A DNA stretch of 64,000 nt from JBDHAC01 sp039589195 (lineage in GTDB: Bacteria; Gemmatimonadota; Gemmatimonadetes; Palauibacterales; Palauibacteraceae). This document shows, one piece after another, positions 1 to 8,262 of the stretch. The notes under the pieces are model-generated. The model saw only the letters and a program-made list of their open reading frames with translations, did no database searches and was not told the DNA's origin. Location: the NCBI GenBank assembly GCA_039589195.1, contig JBDHHV010000038.1, forward strand, positions 1 to 64,000. The letters run 5' to 3'. Within the stretch, counting starts at the first letter, position 1, and every line of letters starts with the position of its first letter. Both the position numbers and the translations under genes were made by a program.

Positions 1-7
1 CCTGCCA

Positions 8-376
8 TCAAAAGCTGAGCGTCGCGGCACCTTGCTTGATGAGCTCATGCATCGCACCCGACCCGGTGATGACCACACCATCGAGGAGATCCTCTTCAGT
101 GTAACCACGGGCCTTTGCGCACGGTGGGCAGACCATGATGGTGCAGCCGTTGTCTCTCACCTTCTGGATCATCTCGTTCATCGGCGGATCAAACGGGTTC
201 AGATGGGCGGCCTCCGCCGCTCCCCTACGGACCCAATCGACCCCGGCACTGACCAGGAAGATCGTCACGTCGAGACCCGAATTGATGCCTCCGCTAGCGA
301 TGCTCCATGCAACGGATGCACGCTCATCGTCGAACCCATGGGAAACCACGATAACCAGCTTTTGTTTGTCGACCAT
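8..376 (-). CDS. DsrE/DsrF-like family protein
   Basis: Small cytoplasmic alpha/beta protein of about 122 residues that resembles the DsrE/F/H family (sulfur-relay and peroxide-linked small proteins). The N-terminal strand reads KLVIVVSHG, followed by a stretch describing a predicted Rossmann-like fold, and a CPPC motif sits near residue 83, a place where DsrE proteins often carry reactive cysteines. I chose the ATG at 376 because GGAG lies 9 bases upstream; the frame is open to 424 but the extra 16 residues are polar and lack homology features. It is the last gene of a minus-strand run after the RidA remnant, the amidohydrolase and the AhpD-like protein, so a thiol or peroxide role is plausible. 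The family is convincing; the substrate is unknown. Confidence 0.8.
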   Translation of the reverse strand: MVDKQKLVIVVSHGFDDERASVAWSIASGGINSGLDVTIFLVSAGVDWVRRGAAEAAHLNPFDPPMNEMIQKVRDNGCTIMVCPPCAKARGYTEEDLLDGVVITGSGAMHELIKQGAATLSF

Positions 377-496
377 TGCAGATGTCTCCGTTCTTGTTGA
401 TCGGGCTTCGCCCGCACAGCTCATCCCTGGATGGTTGACCCATGAGCCCGCGACGGCCTCGATCTCGACCGTGCCAGCCTTGGCGATCCAGGAAGC

Positions 497-697
497 CTAA
501 ACGTCGTAGTTGGCAAGAAAACCGTCGATGTCGGTCGTGAAGAAGCGAAGCGACGGGATATTGCTCCGATCCATGCCACCCTCGGCAAGCACCGAGTCCA
601 CGTTAGCGAGGGCCGCTTCCATCGGACCGCGGATACGCGGTTCTGCCCGGCGCCACCATGCGCACCCGGAGCCTGAGCTGCAAGGCGCTGCTCCGGA
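497..697 (-). pseudogene. RidA (YjgF/Rid) family remnant, C-terminal part only
   Basis: The minus-strand frame ending at the TAG at 497-499 encodes IRGPMEAALANVDSVL followed by a segment ending DIDGFLANYDV, a good match to the C-terminal half of Rid-type enamine/imine deaminases. A TGA at 698-700 closes the frame just upstream, and no start codon precedes the conserved block except the internal Met of the motif. The conserved N-terminal strands of the family are absent, so the gene is truncated at its 5' end. It lies between the amidohydrolase and the DsrE-like gene on the same strand, consistent with a former operon member. An alternative is a sequence error within 660-740, but more than one change would be needed to restore a normal 130-residue protein. 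Confidence 0.6.
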
Positions 698-743
698 TCA
701 CACACGCCAACCAGAGATGGCAGCCGTCGCTCGTTAGGCCGCG

Positions 744-1667
744 TCAGCGACCCCGATGGCCGGCAATCTCCTCTTCGTCCAGGCGTAGGAAGCGAGCAGC
801 GTTGTTGTAGAAGATGTCCGCCTTTTGCTCGAGAGAAAGGAACGCCGCAGACTGAAGGACATCTACGGCCTCGTCGATCACCTCAGGCCAGATCATCTGA
901 TCTGATCCGAACATCAAGCGCTTGCCCAGCCCGTTCTCTATCAGGTCGCGCACATACTTCAGGGCCACGGATCTCGGAAACAGGTGGAGGATCGTAGATA
1001 GGTCCGCGTATACCGAAGGGAACTGGTACATGACCGAGGTGACCTCCTCGAGGAAGGGCCAGCCCGCGTTCTCCAAGTAGACGCGTATTCCCGGGTATTT
1101 CCGCAGCACCGGAACGAGACGAAGAGGGTCGCCGAGATGGGAGGGGAAGTTCCCGGCACCGAGTCCGGCCAGGTGGACATGGACGGGAATGTCGAGTTTG
1201 TGCGCCAGCGCAAACAACGGATCTAGGACGGGATCGTCGATGGGGATGCCGTAGTACTGTTCCGTCATCTCCCCCAGCACCTGAGCGCGTCCCAATAGAA
1301 GCAGTTCCTCGAGATCCTCGAACGGCATCTGACTCGGAGCCTGGATGCCTGTTTGGAACCTTTCCCCATCTCCCTCGGTCCAGGCGAGGACGTCATCCCG
1401 GAAGCCGCTGACGACCCCCATCACCACCCCATTGCGCTGCATCGCCTCGAGGGTCATCGGCTTCAATTCATCCACGGTCCTGACCGAGGTTGGCCCTCCC
1501 TCACACGGCTTCGGGAAGCAGAGTCGCTGCTCTGCCCAGATCTCCGACTCCGCATGCAGGTGCATGTCGATGATCGGACCGTCGTAGCGGCTGTCTTCCT
1601 GGCCCGACGCCTCGGAGAACATCGTTGGGACTGCGAGCCCAAGTATGAGGGACCATCGTAGCTTCAT
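744..1667 (-). CDS. Secreted amidohydrolase-family (TIM-barrel) hydrolase
   Basis: A 307-residue protein of the amidohydrolase superfamily (Amidohydro_2 type). It begins with a clear signal peptide (MKLRWSLILGLAVP..., cleavage near ASGQ at 20-23). Metal-binding signatures are visible: the strand-1 HxH motif IIDMHLH (His36, His38), a HVH motif at 163-165, and GSD with Asp256 after LMF, the usual strand-8 Asp. The segment VYLENAGWP near 197-204 has Glu-Asn where many relatives have a His. The natural substrate cannot be read from sequence; relatives hydrolyse or decarboxylate cyclic and aromatic acids. It is exported, which is unusual for a decarboxylase. It follows the AhpD-like gene on the same strand with a 184-base gap. 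Confidence 0.85.
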   Translation of the reverse strand: MKLRWSLILGLAVPTMFSEASGQEDSRYDGPIIDMHLHAESEIWAEQRLCFPKPCEGGPTSVRTVDELKPMTLEAMQRNGVVMGVVSGFRDDVLAWTEGDGERFQTGIQAPSQMPFEDLEELLLLGRAQVLGEMTEQYYGIPIDDPVLDPLFALAHKLDIPVHVHLAGLGAGNFPSHLGDPLRLVPVLRKYPGIRVYLENAGWPFLEEVTSVMYQFPSVYADLSTILHLFPRSVALKYVRDLIENGLGKRLMFGSDQMIWPEVIDEAVDVLQSAAFLSLEQKADIFYNNAARFLRLDEEEIAGHRGR

Positions 1668-1851
1668 GTCGCCGCCTTGTTCTCGGAGTTCAGCAGTCGG
1701 AGACCTTCATGTGCATGACTCCGAACAAGCTGTGAGGGCGTACCTGAAACACTGCCGGCGTCCGCAGCCTAATGGACGGAAGGGAAACAACCTGCAGCGG
1801 CTTCGCACGGCCGGTCAAGGCGGGCGCTTCTTGCTTCCGGCCCGGGGGCTC

Positions 1852-2430
1852 TCAAGCCCCTCGAGCCTCGGTGAACTTCGCACTGTCGGGAATCTCGTCC
1901 GGGGGGAGGCCGGAGGCTGCTTCCAGCCGACCGCTGAAGTTGAAGAAGGAAATGAGGGCAGTGATCTCCCAGATTGCCCGGTCGTTCCAGCCGCACTCCT
2001 TCAACGCTTCGATGTCCTGCACGCTCACGAGGCTCGGCGACTCTGTCAGCTTGCTGGCGTACCGAAGCAACGCTCGAGTTTCGGGGCTCAACTCGTACTC
2101 GGGCCAGGTGGTCGCGAACTCGGTGCTTAGATGCTCATCGCCGGTCAGGCGGCGAACTGCCGCCGTGTGGAGGCCCAGTCAGGGAGCTCCGCCGATCTTC
2201 CCGTTGACCACGGTCGCCAACATCTCTCGCTGCACCCGGCTGAGCGGTGATGACCGGCGGAGATGAAGGTGACGGTACAGGGATCCCGCCGGGTGGGCGA
2301 CCCGCATATCGACGGCAAGGATCTGAAACACGCCCGGAACCACACCTCCATATTGGCGACGAATCCAGCCAAACAGGAGCTTGCGGACTCCCCTGGCCCG
2401 TTCCGGCACGATCGTCATGATGTTTGCCAC
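1852..2430 (-). CDS. AhpD-like peroxidase-related protein with in-frame TGA (candidate selenoprotein)
   Basis: One continuous reading frame of 193 codons is interrupted only by a TGA at 2179-2181 (codon 84). Both sides show the carboxymuconolactone decarboxylase/AhpD fold: QREMLATVV (Glu69, the general-base position) upstream, and LGLHTAAVRRLTGDEH downstream. The TGA takes the place of the reactive Cys of the AhpD CxxCxxxH motif, giving GGAP-U-LGLH with His88 correctly spaced. A 6-bp GC hairpin with a G in its loop begins 14 bases after the TGA. AhpD-like selenoproteins are known as a bacterial family. The total of 192 residues is normal for the peroxidase-related group. Start is GTG at 2430 with GGGGGA about 4 bases upstream. 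The alternative is a nonsense pseudogene, but a stop at exactly this residue plus the hairpin argues for recoding. No sel genes are in the window. Confidence 0.7.
2148..2164 (-). promoter_or_regulatory. Candidate bacterial SECIS hairpin
   Basis: On the minus strand, GGCGGC (2164-2159) pairs perfectly with GCCGCC (2153-2148) around the loop AGUUC. The stem starts 14 bases and the loop 20 bases after the TGA at 2181-2179. This meets my recollection of the bacterial SECIS model: a short stem, an apical loop of 3-14 bases with a G in its first two positions, and a UGA-to-loop distance of roughly 16-37 bases. In a GC-rich gene a 6-bp hairpin can occur by chance, so its weight comes from position and from the family context. 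Confidence 0.5.
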
Positions 2431-2453
2431 TCATCCCCCATTTCAAGAAACTT

Positions 2454-2538
2454 GGCCCGCCGAACGGGCCATTCCGATTCGAAGCCTTTGAAAAAGTGGG
2501 CGAAGAACCACCGGATATTTCAATGGACGGGTTGTCCA
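2454..2538. promoter_or_regulatory. Divergent intergenic region with two inverted repeats (possible TetR operator)
   Basis: The 179 bases between the AhpD-like gene and the TetR gene hold two short palindromes. GGCCCG-N5-CGGGCC spans 2454-2470, and TGGAC-GGGTT-GTCCA spans 2524-2538. TetR proteins usually bind 15-19 bp palindromes in the promoter region shared with a divergent target, so the second repeat is a fair operator candidate. TAAAAT at 2598-2603 lies 7 bases from the TetR ATG and could be a -10 box of a nearly leaderless transcript. None of this is proven. Confidence 0.3.
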
Positions 2539-2609
2539 ATCATTGTGAGGCAGCCTACGTTTCTTCCGGTGGCCTGTCAAGTTCACGCAACAGCCTGTAA
2601 AATGAAATC

Positions 2610-3218
2610 ATGACTTCCCGTTCCTCTTCAAGACCCTATCGGAAGGTCGAGCGCGCCAGGCGTGAGGAGGAGACCCGCATGCGGATCACCGAGGCCGCCG
2701 TCGAGCTGCACGGTACGCTGGGGCCGGCGAACACGAGGCTCACCGACGTCGCGAAGCTTGCCGGTGTGAGCCGCATGACGGTCTACAACCACTTCCCCAC
2801 AGAGCGTGACCTCTTCTTCGCATGCTCGACCCACTGGGCCACCCGTAATCCGTTTCCGGACCCCGCGAGTTGGGCCGGCATCGAGGACCCCTCCGAGCGG
2901 CTTGTCGGTGCCCTGAAGGAGTTCTACGGCTGGTACGGCCTCAAGGAAGACATGCTGGGAAAGGTCTTTCGCGACACCCCGATCGTGCCGGCGCTCGCAC
3001 AGGTCATGGACGAGTTCTGGTGGCCCTACGCGGAGGGGGTACTCGACACCCTTTCAGCCGGCTGGTCGGTGCGGAGCGCTGACGCAGAGGCGCTCCGGAC
3101 AGCGCTCCGGCTCGTCGTGACGTTCGACACGTGGCGCGTCCTGACCGAGTCCGCGTTGGATAGTGAAGATGCCGCGGAACTGGCCGGGCGCATGGTGATC
3201 GGAGCGTTCGAGCGGTAG
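2610..3218 (+). CDS. TetR/AcrR family transcriptional regulator
   Basis: A 202-residue repressor. The N-terminal helix-turn-helix is clear: RITEAAVELHGTLGPANTRL, then DVAKLAGVSRMTVYNHFPTERDLF at about residues 46-70, the classic TetR recognition helix with YNHF. The C-terminal two thirds are helical with many Trp and aromatic residues, as in a ligand pocket, and match no named subfamily that I can recognise. The ATG at 2610 has no convincing ribosome site; a TAAAAT box just upstream suggests a leaderless message. It is divergent from the AhpD-like/amidohydrolase run, which is the likely target, and is followed 217 bases later by an MFS transporter on the same strand that it might also control. 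Confidence 0.9.
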   Translation: MTSRSSSRPYRKVERARREEETRMRITEAAVELHGTLGPANTRLTDVAKLAGVSRMTVYNHFPTERDLFFACSTHWATRNPFPDPASWAGIEDPSERLVGALKEFYGWYGLKEDMLGKVFRDTPIVPALAQVMDEFWWPYAEGVLDTLSAGWSVRSADAEALRTALRLVVTFDTWRVLTESALDSEDAAELAGRMVIGAFER

Positions 3219-3435
3219 ACGGCAGGAAGGGTCTGGCGGCGAGTCGCCCCGGGACGGTCTTCGACGCCTATCCCCACCCTGGTCATGCGAACGACTGTCG
3301 CGTACGCCTGCTCTCCGGCATCTTGGAGCGTTTCGCGCGGAGACCTCAACGACGCGATCATCTTCAGATGCCGTGCCGTGCCCGACTTGCACGGCCACGA
3401 GGTTGAAAGAGACCGATGCCCCGAGAGGATAGCTG

Positions 3436-4671
3436 ATGGAGACCCCGCGTGTGATGGCGAGCGCCAAGTCGCGGCTCGGGATCATGATGTTCCTGCAGTA
3501 CGCCATCTGGGGTGCGTGGGCACCCGTGCTGTCGGCGTATCTCATCAACGACACGGGCTTCAGCGGCGCGCAGGTCGGCTGGATCTACGCGCTGCTGCCG
3601 CTTGCGACCATCATCTCTCCGTTCATCGGCGGGCAGCTTGCGGACCGCTACCTGTCGTCGGAGAAGTTGATCGGGTTCCTGGCGCTCAGCGGTGGAATCC
3701 TGCTGCTCGTCGTGTCACGCGTGACCGACTTCCGGGTGATGTTCTGGCTGATGCTGGCCTACTGCCTGCTTTACGCGCCCACGCTCGCTCTCACCAACTC
3801 CATCGCGATGATCAACCTCACCGACTCCGAGAAGGAGTTCGGCACGATCCGGGTGTGGGGCACGCTGGGGTGGATCGCGGCGGGCTGGTTGCTGACCGGT
3901 TGGCGCTCGCTGGCGGAAGACGCGGTTGCCCCCGCCGTCGCGGGCGACGCGCTGGTGCTCGCCGGCCTCTTCTCGATCGTGATGGGGTTCCAGTCCCTCA
4001 CGCTGCCACACACGCCTCCCCAGAAGGAGGGCGTCAAGCCGTGGGCGTTCCTCGAGTCCCTCAAGATGCTGAAGGTGAAGGACTTCGCGGTCTTCCTGGG
4101 CATCACCTTCGTGGTGGCGACGGAGCTCGAGTTCTACTACATCCTGACCGCGCCGTTCCTCGAGTCGGACGCGATCGGGGTGTCGAGCGTCAACGTGCCG
4201 GCGGTGATGACCATCGCGCAGGTGGCGGAGATCTTCGTGATGGCGTTCCTGCTGTCGCGCTTCCTGAAGAGGTACGGCATGCGCCGCACGCTGGCCTTCG
4301 GGGTCATCGCGTGGCCCATACGCTACATTATCTTCGCGATCGGCTCGCCACCCTGGCTCGTGATCGCCTCACTGATGCTACACGGCTTCTGCTACGTGTT
4401 CTTCTTCGTCGCCGCGTTCATCTACGTGGACAAGGTGGCGCCCCCGGACATCCGAGCCTCGGCCCAGAGCCTGATCGCGATCGTGTCCCTCGGGCTCGGG
4501 CGATTCCTGGGCAGCCTGTTCGCCGGCACGATCCGCGACGTGTTCACGGTGGGCACCGAGACGAACTGGACGCTCGTCTTCCTCGTACCGTGCGCGCTGA
4601 CCGTGCTGTGCGCAGTGGCGTTCCTGCTCTTCTTCAGGGAGGAGGCCGCTCCGGCGACCGCCGAGGCTTAG
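3436..4671 (+). CDS. MFS transporter, nucleoside:H+ symporter-like (NupG-type)
   Basis: A 411-residue inner-membrane protein with about 12 hydrophobic helices. The N-terminal block LGIMMFLQYAIWGAWAPVLS and the motif ADRYLSSEK between helices 2 and 3 match the nucleoside permease-type branch of the major facilitator superfamily (Nuc_H_symport). In Gemmatimonadota, Planctomycetota and Bacteroidota, such transporters often sit beside DUF1080 and Gfo/Idh/MocA genes, exactly as here, so the real substrate may be a sugar or glycoside and not a nucleoside. AGAGGA lies 7 bases before the ATG. Its TAG overlaps the stop codon of the convergent DUF1080 gene by a few bases, so no terminator separates them. 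Confidence 0.85.
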   Translation: METPRVMASAKSRLGIMMFLQYAIWGAWAPVLSAYLINDTGFSGAQVGWIYALLPLATIISPFIGGQLADRYLSSEKLIGFLALSGGILLLVVSRVTDFRVMFWLMLAYCLLYAPTLALTNSIAMINLTDSEKEFGTIRVWGTLGWIAAGWLLTGWRSLAEDAVAPAVAGDALVLAGLFSIVMGFQSLTLPHTPPQKEGVKPWAFLESLKMLKVKDFAVFLGITFVVATELEFYYILTAPFLESDAIGVSSVNVPAVMTIAQVAEIFVMAFLLSRFLKRYGMRRTLAFGVIAWPIRYIIFAIGSPPWLVIASLMLHGFCYVFFFVAAFIYVDKVAPPDIRASAQSLIAIVSLGLGRFLGSLFAGTIRDVFTVGTETNWTLVFLVPCALTVLCAVAFLLFFREEAAPATAEA

Positions 4672-5315
4672 CGACCCAGCGGCCGAAAGCTGACGTTACG
4701 GAAGTACACGACGTCTTCCGGGCCATGGTTCTGAAGCCCGATGTACCCTTCTGGCGGGCGCGGACCTCTAACCGGCTCCCATTCCTGCTCCCGCGGCCGT
4801 ACGTAATCACCTTCGCGGTAGTACGTCACCAACACGCCGTTGACGGTGACCACTGTCCGATCGCCGTCGAGAATGATCTCCATCGTGTTCCACTCTCCGG
4901 GTCGAGCCGGTTTGGCCATCGCCCGGGTGAGCGAGTACAGGACGCCCGTCATCGTGTACTCGTCTTCGACCATGTCGTCGATCTGGACCTCGTAGCCGCC
5001 GTGTACGGCCATCCAGGGGTCCGGCGGAGGCTCCGGAATGCGTATGAAGACGCCCGCGTTCCGGCCTTCAGGGTTACGGTACTCCACCCGGATCACGACA
5101 TCGCGAAAAGGCCTCTCCGTATACCATAGCAGCCCCATACCGCCTTCGGTCTTCAGTAGCCCGTCCTCGATGACGAACTCCCCTTCACCGACGTGCGCCC
5201 AGCCGGTGAGATCCTGACCGTTGAAGAGCGGTGTCCACGTCACGTCCTGCGCGTGAGCCCCGCTACCCGTCGCAGCCAGGACACAAGTCAGCACGATGCC
5301 TCTTACGGTTTTCAT
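4668..5315 (-). CDS. Secreted DUF1080 protein (3-keto-disaccharide hydrolase domain family)
   Basis: A 215-residue exported protein. After a signal peptide (MKTVRGIVLTCVLAATGSGA, cleavage after AHA) the mature part opens with WTPLFNGQDLTGWAHVGEGE, the hallmark start of DUF1080, a concanavalin-like jelly-roll annotated as 3-keto-disaccharide hydrolase. Other family marks are the segment GYEVQIDD and the closing GYIGLQNHG. I placed the start at the ATG at 5315 because the signal peptide begins there; the frame runs 19 codons further upstream without a plausible leader. The neighbours (MFS transporter and two Gfo/Idh/MocA oxidoreductases) fit a pathway in which sugars are oxidised to 3-keto forms and cleaved. 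Confidence 0.85.
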   Translation of the reverse strand: MKTVRGIVLTCVLAATGSGAHAQDVTWTPLFNGQDLTGWAHVGEGEFVIEDGLLKTEGGMGLLWYTERPFRDVVIRVEYRNPEGRNAGVFIRIPEPPPDPWMAVHGGYEVQIDDMVEDEYTMTGVLYSLTRAMAKPARPGEWNTMEIILDGDRTVVTVNGVLVTYYREGDYVRPREQEWEPVRGPRPPEGYIGLQNHGPEDVVYFRNVSFRPLGR

Positions 5316-5642
5316 GGTCGATGCTCCGAAGATCCCGGTGTCAGACTTCGCACACGTCCACGGTACGTTCACGGCCGAGTCGCTCGCTGGCTATCCGGCC
5401 TTTCCGAAGGGCCATCCCTAAACCTACGTTCGATGTCGGCGCGCCGGCACTGCGCTGATGCTGTTTCGGCCCCGGAGCATCGGTCGGCTGATGACCACGA
5501 CTGCTCCCTCAGGTCGACGCGACCTCGATCATTACACCCAGGCTCAGGGTCTGGCGGCGTTCCTGCGGTCCATGGTCAGAACGCCCCCCGGCCAAGCCAC
5601 CCGCTCGCTATCCCGACATCGTCGGGTGAGGAGATGAGGCAG
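5316..5642. other. Intergenic region between divergent DUF1080 and Gfo/Idh genes
   Basis: No gene is supported here; the open frames have no family features or ribosome sites. The only structure noted is CCCGAC-ATC-GTCGGG at 5612-5626, a 6-bp hairpin directly upstream of the ribosome site (GGTGAGGAG) of the Gfo/Idh gene. It might limit ribosome access to that start. The region must hold the promoters of both divergent genes, but no convincing -35/-10 pair was found. Confidence 0.4.
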
Positions 5643-6995
5643 ATGTCCAGCGACTTTTCCCGCAGAGAGTTCGTTCAGACCGGGGCGTTGGCGACTGGAG
5701 GACTGCTCACCACGAGAGGCATCGCGCTCGAGACTGAGGCCTTCGCAGCGACGGCGAAACGCGTTGCTCCGAGTGACACCGTGCGCTTCGGCATCATCGG
5801 CGTCGGCATGCAAGGCTCCGGCCTGATTTCGGACGCTCTCAGCCTCCCGGGGGTCGAGTGTGTCGGTGCATCGGACTTGTACGATGGCCGTCACACACTC
5901 GCCCGGGAGATGGCCGGCGACGAGAGCCTGCCGACTACGCGCCGCTATCAGGATCTGCTCGATCGCAGCGACATAGACTGCGTCATCGTGGCCGTGCCCG
6001 ACCACCAGCACCGTCAGATCGTGGTGGACGCGATCCAGGCGGGCAAAGACGTCTACTGCGAGAAGCCTATGTCTCACACGGCGTCGGATGGGGTCGAAAT
6101 GGTCCAAGCGGCCGACGATTCCGACCGGATCGTGCAGGCGGGATCGCAGAGGACCAGCTCCGCCCTGATCACCAGGGCCCGGGACCTCTACCAGAGCGGG
6201 GCCATCGGCGAGGTCTCGATGGTGGAGTTGTCGCTGGGTCGCAATACGCCAACCGGCGCGTGGCAGTATCCTCCTCCGCTCGACCTGTCACCGTCGAACC
6301 TGGACTGGAAGGCCTGGCTGGGGACGGCCCCGGAGATCCCCTTCAACGCCGAGCATTTCGCGCGCTGGCGCTGCTGGAAGGAATACGGCACGGGCGTGGC
6401 GGGCGACCTCATGGTCCACCTGATCAGCGGCATGATGCGCACGCTCGACTGGGACGATCCGCCGCGTACCGCACAATCTCTGGGGGGCATCTTTCGGTGG
6501 AAGGACGGACGGAACATGCCCGACCTCCACGCGGTCCTGTTCGACTACGGCGGGGTTCCCGTCTACGTGCGGCTCGGGCTCGGCACGGCGACTCCCGAGC
6601 TCGCCCGGTTCATGGGACCGAAGGGCATCCTCGAGGCGACCGGGGAAACGCTGACGCTCTCTCCTCAGATCGGTCGCGACGGCTACCCCAGTTACTACTC
6701 GAACAGCTTCCCTCGAGAGATGAGAGAGGAGTATCGGACCGGCTGGCAGGCCGAGAACGCCACGAGACCGGGCACCGAGCCGATACGCGACAGCACGGTC
6801 TTCACGGGACACGACTGGGACGACACGGTCCCGCACCTTTGGGGTTTCTTCGAGGCCGTGCGGAGTCGCGAACCTGTCGTTCAGGACGCCGTGTTCGGCA
6901 ACCACGCCGCCATCGCATGCCACATGGCGAACGAGTCGTTCTTCCGAGAGTCGCCCGTGCGGTGGGACGATCAGTCGAAGACCATACAGAGCTGA
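5643..6995 (+). CDS. TAT-exported Gfo/Idh/MocA family oxidoreductase
   Basis: An NAD(P)-dependent sugar oxidoreductase of about 450 residues. A twin-arginine leader is seen at the N-terminus (SRREFVQTGALATGG), so the folded, cofactor-loaded enzyme is probably exported or membrane-anchored. The nucleotide-binding fold starts with VRFGIIGVGMQGSG near residue 42 and the catalytic Lys lies in YCEKPMSH near residue 140. Two ATGs (5634, 5643) are in frame; both have upstream purine-rich sequence and I prefer the second because the leader begins MSSDFSRRE. The C-terminal half contains WKAWLG and WRCWKEYGTG, typical of the subfamily that occurs beside DUF1080. A second family member follows 41 bases later, likely in the same operon. 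Confidence 0.88.
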   Translation: MSSDFSRREFVQTGALATGGLLTTRGIALETEAFAATAKRVAPSDTVRFGIIGVGMQGSGLISDALSLPGVECVGASDLYDGRHTLAREMAGDESLPTTRRYQDLLDRSDIDCVIVAVPDHQHRQIVVDAIQAGKDVYCEKPMSHTASDGVEMVQAADDSDRIVQAGSQRTSSALITRARDLYQSGAIGEVSMVELSLGRNTPTGAWQYPPPLDLSPSNLDWKAWLGTAPEIPFNAEHFARWRCWKEYGTGVAGDLMVHLISGMMRTLDWDDPPRTAQSLGGIFRWKDGRNMPDLHAVLFDYGGVPVYVRLGLGTATPELARFMGPKGILEATGETLTLSPQIGRDGYPSYYSNSFPREMREEYRTGWQAENATRPGTEPIRDSTVFTGHDWDDTVPHLWGFFEAVRSREPVVQDAVFGNHAAIACHMANESFFRESPVRWDDQSKTIQS

Positions 6996-7036
6996 CAGCA
7001 ACGGAGAGAGGCTGACGTCAACGGAGAGGGACCGCC

Positions 7037-8122
7037 ATGGGAGCGCGAGTCAGGGTCGGGATCGTCGGTTCACAGTTCATCTCGAGCATTCACGCCGAAG
7101 CCCTACGAGGCTGCGCGGCTGCAGAATTGTTCGCCGTGGCGTCCCCGACCGACGATCACGCGCAGCGCTTCGCCGAGCAGCATGACATCCCGCACCATCT
7201 CACCGATTACCGGGCGATGCTCGAGATGGATGAGATCGAGATGATCGTCATCGGCGCGCCCAACGACCTCCATTGCCCCATCACTGTCGAGGCGGCGCAG
7301 GCGGGCAAGCACGTCGTGTGCGAGAAGCCCCTCTGCCTGAATCTGGCGGAAGCCGATCGCATGATCGAGGAATGCCGCAAAGCCGGCGTGAAGCTCATGT
7401 ATGCGGAGGAGCTTTGCTTCACGCCCAAATACGTTCGTCTGAAGCAGCTACTCGACAGCGGTGCACTGGGGAAGCCGGTTCTGATCAAGCAATCCGAAAA
7501 GCACGATGGCCCTCACGCGGATCACTTCTGGGACGTGAACCGATCCGGCGGTGGCGTCACGATGGATATGGGCTGTCACGGGATCCAGTTCTTCCGCTGG
7601 ATCCTGGACCGGCCCGCCATGACCTCCGTCTACGCGCAGATGGGCACCTACGTGCACACCGGCAAGACGCTGGGGGACGACAACGCTGTGCTGATCCTCG
7701 AGTTCGAGGGCGACGTGATCGCGGTGGCCGAGGAGAGCTGGAGCAAGCTCGGTGGCATGGACGACCGCGCCGAGGTCCACGGATCCAACGGCGTCGCGTA
7801 CGCCGACCTCCTGCACGGGAACGCGATCGAGACGTACAGTACCGTCGGCTACGACTACGCCGTCGAGAAGGCGGGCACGACCACGGGCTGGTCGTTCACG
7901 ATCTACGAGGAGGCGTGGAATTACGGCTTCCCGCAGGAGTTCGATCACTTCGTGGCCTGCGTCCGGGACGACAGGCGGCCTCTGGTGACGGGGGAAGACG
8001 GCCGCGCGGTCCTGGAGACCGTCTTCGCCGCCTACGAATCGGCACGTACCGGAGGCAAGGTCGCCCTCCCGTTCGAGACCGATGCGGCCAAACCGCACGA
8101 CCTGTGGCGTCCCGACGGGTAG
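7037..8122 (+). CDS. Gfo/Idh/MocA family oxidoreductase (cytoplasmic)
   Basis: A 361-residue protein without a leader peptide. It begins RVRVGIVGSQFISSIHAEAL, a Rossmann strand-loop-helix, has the catalytic Lys in VCEKPLCLN near residue 98, and a substrate-side HFWDVNRSGGGVTMDMGCHG motif region around 158-177 that includes the His and Asp commonly used by inositol and sugar dehydrogenases of the family. GGAGAGGGACC precedes the ATG. It follows the exported paralogue by 41 bases. One enzyme acting outside and the other inside the cytoplasm would fit a split oxidation pathway for a sugar or glycoside. The exact substrate is unknown. Confidence 0.88.
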   Translation: MGARVRVGIVGSQFISSIHAEALRGCAAAELFAVASPTDDHAQRFAEQHDIPHHLTDYRAMLEMDEIEMIVIGAPNDLHCPITVEAAQAGKHVVCEKPLCLNLAEADRMIEECRKAGVKLMYAEELCFTPKYVRLKQLLDSGALGKPVLIKQSEKHDGPHADHFWDVNRSGGGVTMDMGCHGIQFFRWILDRPAMTSVYAQMGTYVHTGKTLGDDNAVLILEFEGDVIAVAEESWSKLGGMDDRAEVHGSNGVAYADLLHGNAIETYSTVGYDYAVEKAGTTTGWSFTIYEEAWNYGFPQEFDHFVACVRDDRRPLVTGEDGRAVLETVFAAYESARTGGKVALPFETDAAKPHDLWRPDG

Positions 8123-8262
8123 AGCCCGGGGTCCGCGGTTCTCAGATCCGCGGCGGCGTCGACCACGCTCCGGGTCCGGCTCCGTCTCGTCGAGTGTAGA
8201 GCGGTCGAAGAGAGCGCCGGCATCAAGACAACCACCGGCGTCCCAGGGTGACGGTCATCCCT

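Noticed and set aside
90..117. Third TGTAAC motif near the DsrE-like gene
   Set aside because: It lies inside the DsrE-like coding region and has no GTC box at the 18-base spacing, so it is not an ECF promoter candidate.
3285..5129. Long open frame of over 600 codons across the MFS gene
   Set aside because: It is an alternate frame of the MFS coding region with Arg/Gly/Ala-rich text and no family features, an effect of high GC content.
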